Below, piece by piece: positions 50,777 through 59,315 of a stretch of 64,000 nt of DNA. The notes under the pieces are model-generated. The model did no database searches and was not told where the DNA came from. It saw only the letters and a list, made by a program, of their open reading frames with translations. The stretch is from Empedobacter stercoris (GTDB lineage: Bacteria; Bacteroidota; Bacteroidia; Flavobacteriales; Weeksellaceae): the NCBI RefSeq assembly GCF_965137335.1, contig NZ_CBCRZD010000014.1. The stretch is one strand, 5' to 3'. A program made the translations under genes and the position numbers. The stretch's first letter is position 1. Each line of letters begins with the position of its first letter.

Positions 50777-53179
50777 TTAACCATTTCCTCCGCCTCCGCT
50801 TTGCTCTTGGTTAGATTTTGATCGTTCTATTTTGAATTGTTTTCCAAAATTATAACTTATTCCAATTCGGTACGATCTGTAAGATTGGCTTACACCAGTA
50901 TTTATAACATTATTAGAAATGCTTGTGTATGAACCATTTTTGTTTTCGAAAAGGTTAGAAATATTGGCAGAGATTTGCAATTTCTTTTGAAAAACCATTG
51001 CTCTTAACCCAATATTATGTCGCGTGAAATCTCCAAATTTATCCAAGCCATCTGTGCTTTTTGTGTAATACGAATACGAGTAATTTGCAAAAAGGGTTTT
51101 CTTTTTGTTTAAATCTAAATTATTTGTAATTCTAAATTCACCATTCATACCATCTAATGTATAGTTCATTTCAGGAATTTTACTTGTGGTTTTGCGATAA
51201 AAAACATCTGCCGAAGCATTTATTTTCCACCATTTGTATGGTTTTACATTGATGTTTTCACTAAATCCAATACTATATGTTTTTCCGATGTTAAATGGTT
51301 TAGAAAGCGAAATTTTCGTTTCAGGATCATAGATAACGACTTGTTCAAAAAGATCAGTTGCATTTCTGTAATAAATACTCGATACAAATAAATCTTTATA
51401 GGCATGTTCTAATTCGAAATTATTAGAATTAGAAGGTGTTAGATTTGGATTTCCTTCATAGTAACTGTATTCGTTTTGTTTGGTTGTTCTCGGATTTAAA
51501 TACCAAATAAATGGTCGATCTACACGGCGCGAATAGTTTAGGGTAAACGAATGATTTTCCGAAGATTGATACATCAAATAGGCAGTAGGGTATAAACCGT
51601 CATACTCTTTTTTGTAATTATATTGCGGATCATCCATTATACTTTTTGATTGTGCATGTTCGTAACGTAAACCAACTTTAGCTGTCCATTTTTCATTTAA
51701 TTCTCGTTCGACTGAATAATAAAGTGCATACACATTTTCGTTATATTGATAGTTATTCGAGAAATTAACATCTTCTTGGAAATCTTCAGTTGGATTTGAT
51801 TTTGAGTAACGGTGATTATCTGCTTTATCTTTAGCCCAACGCAAACGTGTTCCATAATTCATTTTCCACGAATTAACAGGATGCTCCATATCAAGACTTA
51901 CATTAAATCGATCCGATGAACTTTCTGATAAACTATAGTTGTTGTCGTATTTATTATCAATTGGATTCCAATCTGAATCAAATTCGTTGCTTATATTTTT
52001 GCTGTTATTATCGTTTATATTGTTCGAATAATCGAAGTCAAATGTTAACTTTTTTCCTTCTTGTTTAAATTTTTTGATGATATGATAATTCAATCCAAGA
52101 TACCCCCAATCCCAAGTCGTACCATCTCTGTTGGTTGTCATATATCGGTTTAAGGTATTATTTGTTAAATCAAAAATAGAAGTGATAGAATTCCCTTTGT
52201 TCATCCCATCTCCATCAGAATAGTCAAAGTTAAATCCTGTAATGAATAAATCGTTTAGTTGGTAGTCAATACCAATTCTTCCACCATAATACTGGTTCTT
52301 ATTTTTATTTTTTCCGTTTGTCAACCATTTCTGATCAGGATAAATAGTCGAATTTTCACTTTCATTGTACCAATTTCCAACACCACTATAAACACTCGAG
52401 GTTAAGGTCCATTTTCCTTTTCGGTAATTGATATTCCCATTTAAGTTAAAACCTGGATATTTTTGCTGACTATAAGAACTTGAAATAGAGCCATTGAAAC
52501 TTTCTTGTTTTGCATTTTTCAATACGATATTAATGATTCCACTATTTCCAGTTGCATCGTATTTTGAAGGTGGATTGGTGATAACTTCTATTTTATCGAT
52601 ATCTTCTGTTCGGATAGTTTTTAGATAATTGGCTAATTGTTCACTACTCATTTGCATCAAACGATCATTAATCATCACACTTACAGAACCTTTTCCAATG
52701 ATAGAAATCGCATCTGTAGCTTCTTCAACTTTGATACGTGGTGCAAGTTTTAACGCATCTAAGGCATTTCCTCCTTTTGCGCCTTCGGCTAATTCTGGAT
52801 TAAAAATGATTCGATCAACTTTCTTTTCAATTAATTTTTTTTGACCAGTTACGACAGCCTCTGCTAACGATACATTCTCTGTTTTAGGAACTAAAATAAT
52901 TCCTAAATCCGTATGATTCGTAATCGTGAGAGAGGATGAATGAAGTAAAATTCCAGCTTCTTCAATTCTATACGTATAAGTTCCTTCTTCTAAAATAACC
53001 GTAAAGTGCCCATTTTCGTCAGTAGAAATTTCATCTATAATTTTTTCGCCTTGAAAAATGATTACATCTGCTAACGCTATTGGAGCTTGATTGGTATATT
53101 GAAAAGTTCCTTTTATTTCTTGTTGAGCAAAAGTATGAACAGATGCAATACAAATAATTGGAAGAAAATATTTTTTCAT
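50777..53179 (-). CDS. Outer-membrane beta-barrel protein, TonB-receptor-like (carboxypeptidase-regulatory, plug, barrel)
   Basis: This 800-residue protein has a signal peptide (MKKYFLPIICIASVHTFA). A carboxypeptidase-regulatory beta sandwich spans about 20-105. A TonB-dependent receptor plug follows (about 120-225; KVEEATDAISIIGKGSVSVM and then VITNPPSKYDATGNSGIINI). The large C-terminal barrel belongs to the 'outer membrane beta-barrel family 3' type. The protein ends in a Gly-rich tail (SGGGGNG), unusual for a barrel end. No SusD-like partner is adjacent. A ligand is not predictable. A TAnnTTTG-type element is present upstream (complement of CAAAACTA at 53226-53233). Confidence 0.92.
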   Translation of the reverse strand: MKKYFLPIICIASVHTFAQQEIKGTFQYTNQAPIALADVIIFQGEKIIDEISTDENGHFTVILEEGTYTYRIEEAGILLHSSSLTITNHTDLGIILVPKTENVSLAEAVVTGQKKLIEKKVDRIIFNPELAEGAKGGNALDALKLAPRIKVEEATDAISIIGKGSVSVMINDRLMQMSSEQLANYLKTIRTEDIDKIEVITNPPSKYDATGNSGIINIVLKNAKQESFNGSISSSYSQQKYPGFNLNGNINYRKGKWTLTSSVYSGVGNWYNESENSTIYPDQKWLTNGKNKNKNQYYGGRIGIDYQLNDLFITGFNFDYSDGDGMNKGNSITSIFDLTNNTLNRYMTTNRDGTTWDWGYLGLNYHIIKKFKQEGKKLTFDFDYSNNINDNNSKNISNEFDSDWNPIDNKYDNNYSLSESSSDRFNVSLDMEHPVNSWKMNYGTRLRWAKDKADNHRYSKSNPTEDFQEDVNFSNNYQYNENVYALYYSVERELNEKWTAKVGLRYEHAQSKSIMDDPQYNYKKEYDGLYPTAYLMYQSSENHSFTLNYSRRVDRPFIWYLNPRTTKQNEYSYYEGNPNLTPSNSNNFELEHAYKDLFVSSIYYRNATDLFEQVVIYDPETKISLSKPFNIGKTYSIGFSENINVKPYKWWKINASADVFYRKTTSKIPEMNYTLDGMNGEFRITNNLDLNKKKTLFANYSYSYYTKSTDGLDKFGDFTRHNIGLRAMVFQKKLQISANISNLFENKNGSYTSISNNVINTGVSQSYRSYRIGISYNFGKQFKIERSKSNQEQSGGGGNG

Positions 53180-53273
53180 TTATAGGGTTGTTTACAAATA
53201 AGACGCATCAATCATCAAAAAGTTACAAAACTATAAGTGAAAATATCTTAAATAATAATGAATTAAAGAATCA

Positions 53274-53303
53274 AAAACTCCCAATAAGGGGATTATTGGG
53301 AGT
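53274..53303 (-). terminator. Terminator of the RIC gene
   Basis: Perfect stem ACTCCCAATAA/TTATTGGGAGT; on the minus strand it is followed by five T. Confidence 0.85.
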
Positions 53304-53311
53304 GAATAAAC

Positions 53312-54028
53312 TTATTTAAGTTCTTTTTCTAATTGAATAGATTTTGGAAATAGAATGTTGTTTTCGATGTGAATATGAGTATGCAAATCATTCTCGAATT
53401 CTTCTAACATTGCATAGGTCACGCGATAAGTGTTACACGCATCTGCTGGTGGAGTGTAATGATTGGTAAGTTCTGCAATCTTTGCAAAACGATCACCTTC
53501 TGCGGTATGTTCATGTTCCATCATGTGAACTGGATTTTCAACTGTACCAAAATGAGGAACTTCTAATTCTATTCCTCTTTTCTTTGCATGAGTCATTTTT
53601 TTGATAAATGGAAAAAGAATTAATTCTTCTTTTTTTAAATGAGCACTCAAATCTTGAGCTGTTTGATTAAATAAAGCGTTTATTTCATAAAGTTCTGGAT
53701 GTCTTTCACCATGAACTTTGCATAATTTGTCTAAGAAAGCGAGTAAAACAGGTGTTTTTTCTTCCACATAAGCATGATGTATTTTTTCAACATATTCACT
53801 TAGCAAATCCAATGGCCACGATTTAAAATCAATTGAAGCTTCGGTTTGAGAAGGTAAATTTTCCAAATCATTATACACTTTGTTTACATCTGTAGTTTTA
53901 TTTTCACAGGCTTCTTCGATGGTTCTTCCACCACGGCAACAAAAATCAATGCCATGTTTTTTGAAAATCGCCGCAGTTCTAAAATCTTCTGAAACCATTT
54001 CTCCGATTAAATCTGTTTTTATGTCCAT
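53312..54028 (-). CDS. ric: Iron-sulfur cluster repair di-iron protein (RIC/ScdA/YtfE)
   Basis: This 238-residue protein has the ScdA N-terminal domain (1-58) with the thiol pair Cys30-Cys31 in GIDFCCRGG. The hemerythrin-like di-iron domain carries histidines in IHHAYVEEKTP, KVHGERHPELY, HLKKEELILFPFI and HMMEHEHTAEGD. RIC proteins repair iron-sulfur clusters damaged by nitric oxide or peroxide. A 26-bp dyad shared with the other three genes of this cluster abuts its ATG. It is the last gene of the cluster. Confidence 0.95.
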   Translation of the reverse strand: MDIKTDLIGEMVSEDFRTAAIFKKHGIDFCCRGGRTIEEACENKTTDVNKVYNDLENLPSQTEASIDFKSWPLDLLSEYVEKIHHAYVEEKTPVLLAFLDKLCKVHGERHPELYEINALFNQTAQDLSAHLKKEELILFPFIKKMTHAKKRGIELEVPHFGTVENPVHMMEHEHTAEGDRFAKIAELTNHYTPPADACNTYRVTYAMLEEFENDLHTHIHIENNILFPKSIQLEKELK

Positions 54029-54054
54029 AATAGAATACTTTTTTGTCTTTTATT
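54029..54054 (-). promoter_or_regulatory. 26-bp dyad (Rrf2-type site) before ric
   Basis: Half-sites AATAGAATACT and TGTCTTTTATT with a 4-base spacer. It directly abuts the start codon at 54028, so it may block translation start or a promoter located further upstream. Confidence 0.6.
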
Positions 54055-54086
54055 AAATTAAATTTTTTTTGAGCCTTTTAGCATTA

Positions 54087-54863
54087 TTATTTTTTCTTTG
54101 CAATCATGACAAATGCACACAAATGTTCTTCGTATTTTTTGAAAACTTTCTTCATTTTTATTACTCTTTCTCTCACTTCTGTTTGAGTTACAATATTTTT
54201 TATGATAGTTAAAAATCCTGAAAATCCTTCATCATCAATTAATCTTGAAGGTTCAAGCAGGCGCATTTCAGCTGTTTTAATTTCAATAATTTCGAAACTT
54301 TCTTCTTTTACAAGAATTTTCCATTCTTCAACTGTTAATGGTCTTGCATTAACATTCATCGTAATTGCAAGCTCTTTTTGAATGCTCTTTTTGATTTCAT
54401 CTGAAATATTATTCGATTTTAATGCTAATTCATGAATTGCATAGTATCCATCTTTTTTTAGAACACGATGAGCTTCTTTTATGATTTCACTTTTACGATG
54501 ATTGGCATGCATCGTTAGCATAGCTTTTCCAAAAACTTTAGTTTGAGAACAGTCATCAAGTCTTGTGTCAGCAGCATTTCCTAATTGAAAAACAGCTTTC
54601 TGATTATCAAATTTTTGATTTAAATTCTCGATAATTTTTTCGTCTAAATCAATTCCAATGTATGATGTTGGCTGTTTGTCAAGTACAATAGAAGTGGTAT
54701 AACCAAGCCCAGGAGCAAATTCTACAATCGCATCATTTGTATTGATATCTAACAATTCAACCATTTCATTTGTCAACTTTTTTCCTCCAGGTCTTAGTAC
54801 TTTTTTTCCTATTTTAGCAAGAAGCCAATGTCCAGACATTTTATCAATTGTATCATTTTTCAT
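54087..54863 (-). CDS. Class I SAM-dependent methyltransferase
   Basis: This 258-residue protein has a Rossmann-type SAM fold. Motif I is AIVEFAPGLGYTTSIV near residues 44-60, and the acidic residue binding the ribose is in YIGIDLDEK. EAHRVLKKDGYYAIHEL is a methyltransferase post-motif typical of small-molecule enzymes. The target is unknown. Its place between ric and an Rrf2 regulator and the shared 26-bp dyad suggest a role in nitrosative or metal stress, for example methylation of a toxic compound; that is inference. Confidence 0.88.
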   Translation of the reverse strand: MKNDTIDKMSGHWLLAKIGKKVLRPGGKKLTNEMVELLDINTNDAIVEFAPGLGYTTSIVLDKQPTSYIGIDLDEKIIENLNQKFDNQKAVFQLGNAADTRLDDCSQTKVFGKAMLTMHANHRKSEIIKEAHRVLKKDGYYAIHELALKSNNISDEIKKSIQKELAITMNVNARPLTVEEWKILVKEESFEIIEIKTAEMRLLEPSRLIDDEGFSGFLTIIKNIVTQTEVRERVIKMKKVFKKYEEHLCAFVMIAKKK

Positions 54864-54891
54864 TTGAGTAAGTTTTTTATTTTCAATTCAA

Positions 54892-54917
54892 ATAAAAAGA
54901 CCTTTTTATCTTTTATT
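54892..54917 (-). promoter_or_regulatory. 26-bp dyad (Rrf2-type site) before the methyltransferase gene
   Basis: Half-sites ATAAAAAGACC and TATCTTTTATT around TTTT. It overlaps a near-match -7 element (complement of CAAATAAA at 54889-54896), a typical repressor position. Confidence 0.6.
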
Positions 54918-54927
54918 AAGGTAAATT

Positions 54928-55368
54928 TTATTCTAAATTTAATTTTAGAAATACTTCTTGCGAATCTAATTTCTCAACCAATTGGTTGATAGTAGTTGTT
55001 TCTAATAAATGCTTTAAAGTATTTCGTATTTCTTTGAATTGCTGATGCAAAGGACAAGGATTTTTTTCTGAACATCGTTTTAGTCCAAGTGCACAACCAC
55101 TAAAAATTTTATCTCCATCAAAATGTCTAACAATTACAGCCAACGAATTTTTCATATCTTTTTCATCGAGATGAAAACCACCATTTGGTCCTTTTGTAGA
55201 CTGTAAAAGATTTTTTCGAACCATTTCTTGCAAAATTTTTGCAATAAAATATTCAGGAGAATCAATTCCTTTCGCTACATCTTTTATTCCAACTCGATTT
55301 CCGTCTTTGGTTTGCTGTGCGATATAAATTACTGCTCTAACGGCGTATTCACAAGTTTTTGATAACAT
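54928..55368 (-). CDS. Rrf2-family iron-sulfur regulator (NsrR/IscR-like)
   Basis: This 146-residue winged-helix protein has the N-terminal signature LSKTCEYAVRAVIYIA and a recognition region DSPEYFIAKILQEMVRKNL. Three cysteines, Cys92, Cys99 and Cys105, with a nearby His108 (GCALGLKRCSEKNPCPLH), match the cluster ligands of Rrf2 sensors. In NsrR a [4Fe-4S] cluster reacts with nitric oxide; in IscR the His helps bind [2Fe-2S]. It probably represses its own gene and its neighbours through the shared 26-bp dyad and releases them on cluster damage. Which signal acts here is open. Confidence 0.94.
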   Translation of the reverse strand: MLSKTCEYAVRAVIYIAQQTKDGNRVGIKDVAKGIDSPEYFIAKILQEMVRKNLLQSTKGPNGGFHLDEKDMKNSLAVIVRHFDGDKIFSGCALGLKRCSEKNPCPLHQQFKEIRNTLKHLLETTTINQLVEKLDSQEVFLKLNLE

Positions 55369-55387
55369 TTACAATTCTTTTACACTA

Positions 55388-55433
55388 CAAATATACATCA
55401 TTTCTTTAATAAAAGAGTAAAAGGTGTTTTATT
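55388..55433 (-). promoter_or_regulatory. rrf2 promoter with 26-bp dyad
   Basis: -7 element TATATTTG (complement of CAAATATA at 55388-55395) and, 12 bp upstream, the dyad at 55408-55433 with half-sites AATAAAAGAGT and GTGTTTTATT. The dyad covers the -33 region, fitting autorepression. Confidence 0.65.
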
Positions 55434-55441
55434 AATTCTAA

Positions 55442-55894
55442 TTATTTCCAAAATTCGTCTTCAAAATTATCAAATGGTTTTGTATGCGAGTTTTCTAATT
55501 TTTCACCTATTTGTTTCAAATCACTTTCATCAAGATTTTCTTGTAAGTAAGGAAACCATTCACGTTCCTCGAACCGAATATGATTTTTTAATAAATGAGC
55601 AAATTTTTCTACTATTGATTTCTCTGGATGTTGAGCAATCTTTTGTGCTAAAACCTTTAATTCTTGATGTTCGGTTTTAATTTGTTGGTTGTATGTATCG
55701 TTTGAATAGGGAAAAATAATCGTTTCTTCATGTTTAAAGTGCTCAGAAAGATGATTGTTCCAAAAATATTCAACATAAGATGCAATTCGTTCTAATGCAA
55801 TATTTTTAAAGAAACCTTGTTCAATTTTCCAACTACAAAGCAATCCAAAATGATGATCCTTTGATAAAACGACAATGTGTTCACTTCTTTTCAT
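55442..55894 (-). CDS. Hemerythrin-domain protein
   Basis: From the ATG at 55894 this 150-residue four-helix bundle carries di-iron ligands typical of hemerythrins: KDHHFGLL at the start, SEHFKHEETIIFP in the second helix, EHQELKVLAQKI in the third and HIRFEEREWFPYL in the fourth. Such proteins bind oxygen, nitric oxide or act in iron homeostasis. The upstream 14 codons to 55936 were excluded, because the dyad at 55935 would then lie across the start codon and homologues begin near MKRSEH. It shares the cluster's dyad and presumably the Rrf2 control. Confidence 0.9.
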   Translation of the reverse strand: MKRSEHIVVLSKDHHFGLLCSWKIEQGFFKNIALERIASYVEYFWNNHLSEHFKHEETIIFPYSNDTYNQQIKTEHQELKVLAQKIAQHPEKSIVEKFAHLLKNHIRFEEREWFPYLQENLDESDLKQIGEKLENSHTKPFDNFEDEFWK

Positions 55895-55934
55895 AATTAA
55901 CTGTTTTTGTGAATTAAAGTTATGACAATTTTTC

Positions 55935-55960
55935 AATAAAATACTTTTTAGTATTCTATT
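55935..55960 (-). promoter_or_regulatory. 26-bp dyad (Rrf2-type site) before the hemerythrin gene
   Basis: The best copy of the dyad: half-sites AATAAAATACT and AGTATTCTATT around TTTT, nearly perfect inverted repeats. Confidence 0.65.
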
Positions 55961-56031
55961 TTAAAATTTAGACGTATTTCAGATCTTTTTTAGGTTGACA
56001 TAAATGGAAAAGTATTCAATAAAAAATCATT

Positions 56032-56235
56032 CTAATTTCCTGCTATTGGACTACGGAAAACTCCGACAGCTAATTCAGTCCATATTAATAAACCAATGAG
56101 TAAAACCATTATGCAGAAAAAGATTTTATTTTGTAAACGGTTAGTCAGTTGTAGAATGTAGTTTATCGTTAATCCAATAACCGACAGTAAAATAAATGCA
56201 ATAATAAAATCAAAATAAACTCCAGTTGACTTCAT
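56032..56235 (-). CDS. Small membrane protein (2 TM)
   Basis: From the ATG at 56235 the product has 67 residues and two helices (IIAFILLSVIGLTINYIL and IFFCIMVLLIGLLIWTELAV). An ATG 6 codons upstream is possible but the upstream residues (MLCNLQ) look like read-through. It lies upstream of the hemerythrin gene on the same strand with a 70-base gap. No family is recognised. The following 236-490 part of the gap up to menC holds only the menC promoter. Confidence 0.6.
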   Translation of the reverse strand: MKSTGVYFDFIIAFILLSVIGLTINYILQLTNRLQNKIFFCIMVLLIGLLIWTELAVGVFRSPIAGN

Positions 56236-56478
56236 TTGTAAATTGCATAGCAATTAGTGGAATTGTTATTATTAGACTAATTATTCCAACAAATTAAAGA
56301 TTGTTTATAGTGCATTTTTGTATTCATAACTAACTATTTATTGAAATCACTTTGAGAAATAAAGTAATAAAATAAAAATGAGATTCAAAAAAAATAGTTT
56401 AATTGATAAATTGTGAACGATTGAGTTTGGATTTATTGAAAAATTAATTTAAATCAATATTTTTCTAAAAGCATTGTT

Positions 56479-56486
56479 TAAATTTG
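56479..56486 (+). promoter_or_regulatory. -7 element of menC, placed for a leaderless mRNA
   Basis: TAAATTTG (exact TAnnTTTG) ends 4 bases before the ATG at 56491, so the predicted start is at the start codon itself. Confidence 0.5.
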
Positions 56487-56490
56487 AGGT

Positions 56491-57528
56491 ATGAAAGCAA
56501 GTTTTGAACCTTATATATTGAAATTCAAAAATCCGAGCGGGACTTCACGAGGGATTTTGACAGAGAAATTAACGTATCTTTTTACGATAGAAGAAGATGG
56601 GAAAGAATATGTTGGTGAATGTGGATTGTTTAAAGGATTGAGTTTTGATGATCGACCAGATTATGAAGAAAAATTGCAATGGGTTTGCGATCATATCGAT
56701 TTAGGAATTGAGGAATTATGGAATCAATTACGAGATTGGCCTTCAATACAATTTGGAATAGAACAGGCTTTTCAAAGTCTTTCTACTAATCGATACAATG
56801 ATGCTTATACAGATAAATTGAATCCAAATTTGTACGAGTCAGCATTTTCTTCAGGAGATCAAGGTATTCAGACAAATGGTTTGATTTGGATGGGTTCAAT
56901 TGATTTTATGCGTGAACAAATCAAAGAAAAATTAGCGATTGGTTATAAATGTATTAAACTGAAAATTGGTGTTGATTGGAAAAATGAGCATGAAATTTTA
57001 CAACAATTGCGTTCAGAATTTTCTGTAGAACAATTAGAATTACGTGTTGATGCAAATGGAGGATTTACGTTTGACGAAGCTAAGGTTGTGTTACAACAAT
57101 TAGCTGACTTAAAAATTCATTCGATCGAGCAACCCATAAAAGCAGGGAATATTGAACAAATGACCGAATTATGTGCTACCACACCAACGCCAATTGCATT
57201 GGACGAAGAGTTAATAGGAATTGTTCAACAAGAGGATAAATTTAAATTGTTAGAAAAAATTAAACCTCAATATATTATTCTAAAACCAAGTTTAGTAGGA
57301 GGAATAAGAGGGGCTTTGGAATGGATAAATGCGGCCGATACCTACGAAATTCCATTTTGGATTACTTCTGCTTTGGAAAGTAATATCGGACTAAATGCTA
57401 TTGCACAATGGACAGCAATTTTATATCCAGAGATGCCTCAAGGATTGGGAACAGGCGGTTTGTTTACCAATAACTTTCCAAGTCGATTAGAATTAAAAGG
57501 AGAATATTTATTTAGAAACAAATTATGA
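56491..57528 (+). CDS. menC: o-succinylbenzoate synthase
   Basis: This 345-residue enolase-superfamily enzyme dehydrates SHCHC to o-succinylbenzoate in menaquinone synthesis. Catalytic lysines lie in CIKLKIG, and the metal ligands are Asp in LRVDANGG, Glu in SIEQPI and Asp in IALDEEL, with the second catalytic lysine in YIILKPSLVGG. The N-terminal capping domain is present. Length is normal. It overlaps the DUF1684 gene by 4 bases, with menE at the end of the same operon. Confidence 0.95.
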   Translation: MKASFEPYILKFKNPSGTSRGILTEKLTYLFTIEEDGKEYVGECGLFKGLSFDDRPDYEEKLQWVCDHIDLGIEELWNQLRDWPSIQFGIEQAFQSLSTNRYNDAYTDKLNPNLYESAFSSGDQGIQTNGLIWMGSIDFMREQIKEKLAIGYKCIKLKIGVDWKNEHEILQQLRSEFSVEQLELRVDANGGFTFDEAKVVLQQLADLKIHSIEQPIKAGNIEQMTELCATTPTPIALDEELIGIVQQEDKFKLLEKIKPQYIILKPSLVGGIRGALEWINAADTYEIPFWITSALESNIGLNAIAQWTAILYPEMPQGLGTGGLFTNNFPSRLELKGEYLFRNKL

Positions 57529-58139
57529 TCAATAAATTATTAGTAGCAATAATCTCAGTTGTTGTGTTGATGAGTTGTCAAACAGCAAATAAAATGACTG
57601 ATACAAACGCAATTCAAAAATATCAAACTGAATTAGCGTCATTTTATACAAATCCTAAAACAACACCTTTGGTAGATGAGGAGAAAACAAATTTTAAAGG
57701 AATTACGTTTTTTCCGATTAATGAAAAGTACCGTGTAAAAGCGAATTTTACTCCAATTAAGGATGGAAAAGTTATTCCATTTCCAACTTCGGCGAAGAAA
57801 ATCAAAAATTACAAAGAATACGGAACAATTACGTTTACGATTGACGATATGGAGCAAACGTTAACGATTTATCAATCTTATCCGATTATGGAGAAATACG
57901 AAGAAAGTTTGTTTTTGCCTTTTATGGACGAAACAAATAGCGTTACTTCTTACGGAGGAGGAAGATATTTAGATTTAAATACAAAAGATTTTGGCGGTAA
58001 TTCAAACGAAGTAACAATTGATTTTAATCAAGCGTATAATCCATATTGCGCCTACAGCAAGCATTACAATTGTCCAATTCCACCGGCAAATAATGTGTTA
58101 GATGTGGAGATTAATGCAGGTGTAAGTTATCATAAATAA
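57525..58139 (+). CDS. DUF1684 lipoprotein
   Basis: This 204-residue protein has a lipoprotein signal (VVLMSCQT) and the DUF1684 domain with FPINEKYRVKANF, the KKIKNYKEYGTITFTI strand pattern, and the conserved C-terminal YNPYCAYSKHYNCPIPP segment with its two cysteines. It is anchored in the periplasm or outer membrane. The function of DUF1684 is unknown. Insertion between menC and menE is curious, since neither needs a lipoprotein; co-transcription may simply be convenience. Confidence 0.9.
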   Translation: MINKLLVAIISVVVLMSCQTANKMTDTNAIQKYQTELASFYTNPKTTPLVDEEKTNFKGITFFPINEKYRVKANFTPIKDGKVIPFPTSAKKIKNYKEYGTITFTIDDMEQTLTIYQSYPIMEKYEESLFLPFMDETNSVTSYGGGRYLDLNTKDFGGNSNEVTIDFNQAYNPYCAYSKHYNCPIPPANNVLDVEINAGVSYHK

Positions 58140-58140
58140 G

Positions 58141-59163
58141 ATGTTGTATTTAGATTTTTCTACCCCTAATTTTAATGTCAATTCTATTCAACCAACCAAT
58201 GAATTTGAGGAAACAGTCAAATCATTTTTAGATGATTGGTTTTCTGATTCTACAGTCATGGTTGCGCATACTTCTGGCTCAACAGGAACGCCAAAAGAGA
58301 TTATTCTAACCAAAGAAAATATGCGTAAAAGTGCGAATATGACAGGGAAATACTTGAATTTGAAAAAAGGGGATTCAGCCTTGTTGGTGATGCCTGTAAC
58401 TTATATTGCGGGTAAATTAATGTTGGTTCGTGCAGTAGAAATTGGGTTAAAGTTGATTTGTATGCAACCTACTTCGAATATTTTGATGGAAGATATTTCA
58501 AAAGGAATTCAAAAAGAGTTGGGTTCGATTGATTTTGTAGCATTAACGCCTATGCAAGTCGAAAATTCGTTGTCGTTTGTTTCAAAATGTAAGAAATTAA
58601 TCATTGGCGGAGCAGCGCTTTCAGAGAAAGTTAAATTAGATTTGGCGGCTTTTGATAACGAAGTCTACGAAACCTATGCAATGACAGAAACGATTACGCA
58701 TATTGCTTTTAAACAAGTTCAAAACAAAAAATATCAAACAGTTTCTAATTTGTTTGAAGCCTTTGATGAGGTGAATATTTCGCAAGATGAACGAGGTTGT
58801 CTGGTGATTGATACACCTTATGATGGATTGCAAGTGGTGACAAATGATATAGTCGAAATTTTGGATGAACGTAATTTTAATTGGATTGGTCGTGCAGATA
58901 ATGTGATTAATTCGGGTGGAATAAAATTGTTTCCCGAACAAATAGAGGAGATAATCAAACCGATTATTTCTTCTGCTTTTTACGTTACGTCAAAACAAGA
59001 TCCTTTATTAGGACAAAAGTTAATTTTGGTAGTAGAAGGAGATAAGCAAGAAATTGATTTATCTAAAGTAGCTTTAACTAAATATCAAATTCCGAAAGAA
59101 ATCATTTTTCTCGAAACTTTTCCCCGAACAGAAAGTGGTAAGATTAAAAGACAAAAATTTTAA
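58141..59163 (+). CDS. menE: o-succinylbenzoate-CoA ligase-like AMP-binding protein
   Basis: This 340-residue ANL-superfamily enzyme is shorter than usual ligases (about 450-500), as is normal for MenE in Bacteroidota. The ATP loop is AHTSGSTGTPKEI. LTPMQVENSLS, the ETYAMTETITHIAFK adenine-binding segment and WIGRADNVINSGGIKL hinge follow, with the catalytic lysine in ESGKIKRQKF at the very end. It activates o-succinylbenzoate with ATP and CoA. It follows DUF1684 by one base and ends at a terminator. Confidence 0.92.
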   Translation: MLYLDFSTPNFNVNSIQPTNEFEETVKSFLDDWFSDSTVMVAHTSGSTGTPKEIILTKENMRKSANMTGKYLNLKKGDSALLVMPVTYIAGKLMLVRAVEIGLKLICMQPTSNILMEDISKGIQKELGSIDFVALTPMQVENSLSFVSKCKKLIIGGAALSEKVKLDLAAFDNEVYETYAMTETITHIAFKQVQNKKYQTVSNLFEAFDEVNISQDERGCLVIDTPYDGLQVVTNDIVEILDERNFNWIGRADNVINSGGIKLFPEQIEEIIKPIISSAFYVTSKQDPLLGQKLILVVEGDKQEIDLSKVALTKYQIPKEIIFLETFPRTESGKIKRQKF

Positions 59164-59168
59164 GTTTA

Positions 59169-59199
59169 AAATCATCAAGTAATTGATGATTTTTTTTTG
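59169..59199 (+). terminator. Terminator of the men operon
   Basis: Stem AATCATCAA/TTGATGATT with a 4-base loop and a run of eight T. Confidence 0.85.
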
Positions 59200-59260
59200 T
59201 GTATTTTAATAGCGTTAATCCATATTGTTTTCATAAAAAATATTTTTTTTCAAAAAAGAT

Positions 59261-59285
59261 GCAACATCCTCAAAAATATTGCGTC
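59261..59285 (+). promoter_or_regulatory. ECF-type promoter (GCAAC-N16-CGTC) before the sigma factor gene
   Basis: GCAAC at 59261-59265 and GCGTC at 59281-59285; CGTC lies 16 bp after GCAAC, the classic -35/-10 pattern of ECF sigma factors. No TAnnTTTG element is present. Auto-activation by the sigma factor encoded 31 bases downstream is likely. Confidence 0.55.
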
Positions 59286-59315
59286 ATTAAATTAAACACT
59301 AATAAAAACTGAAAA

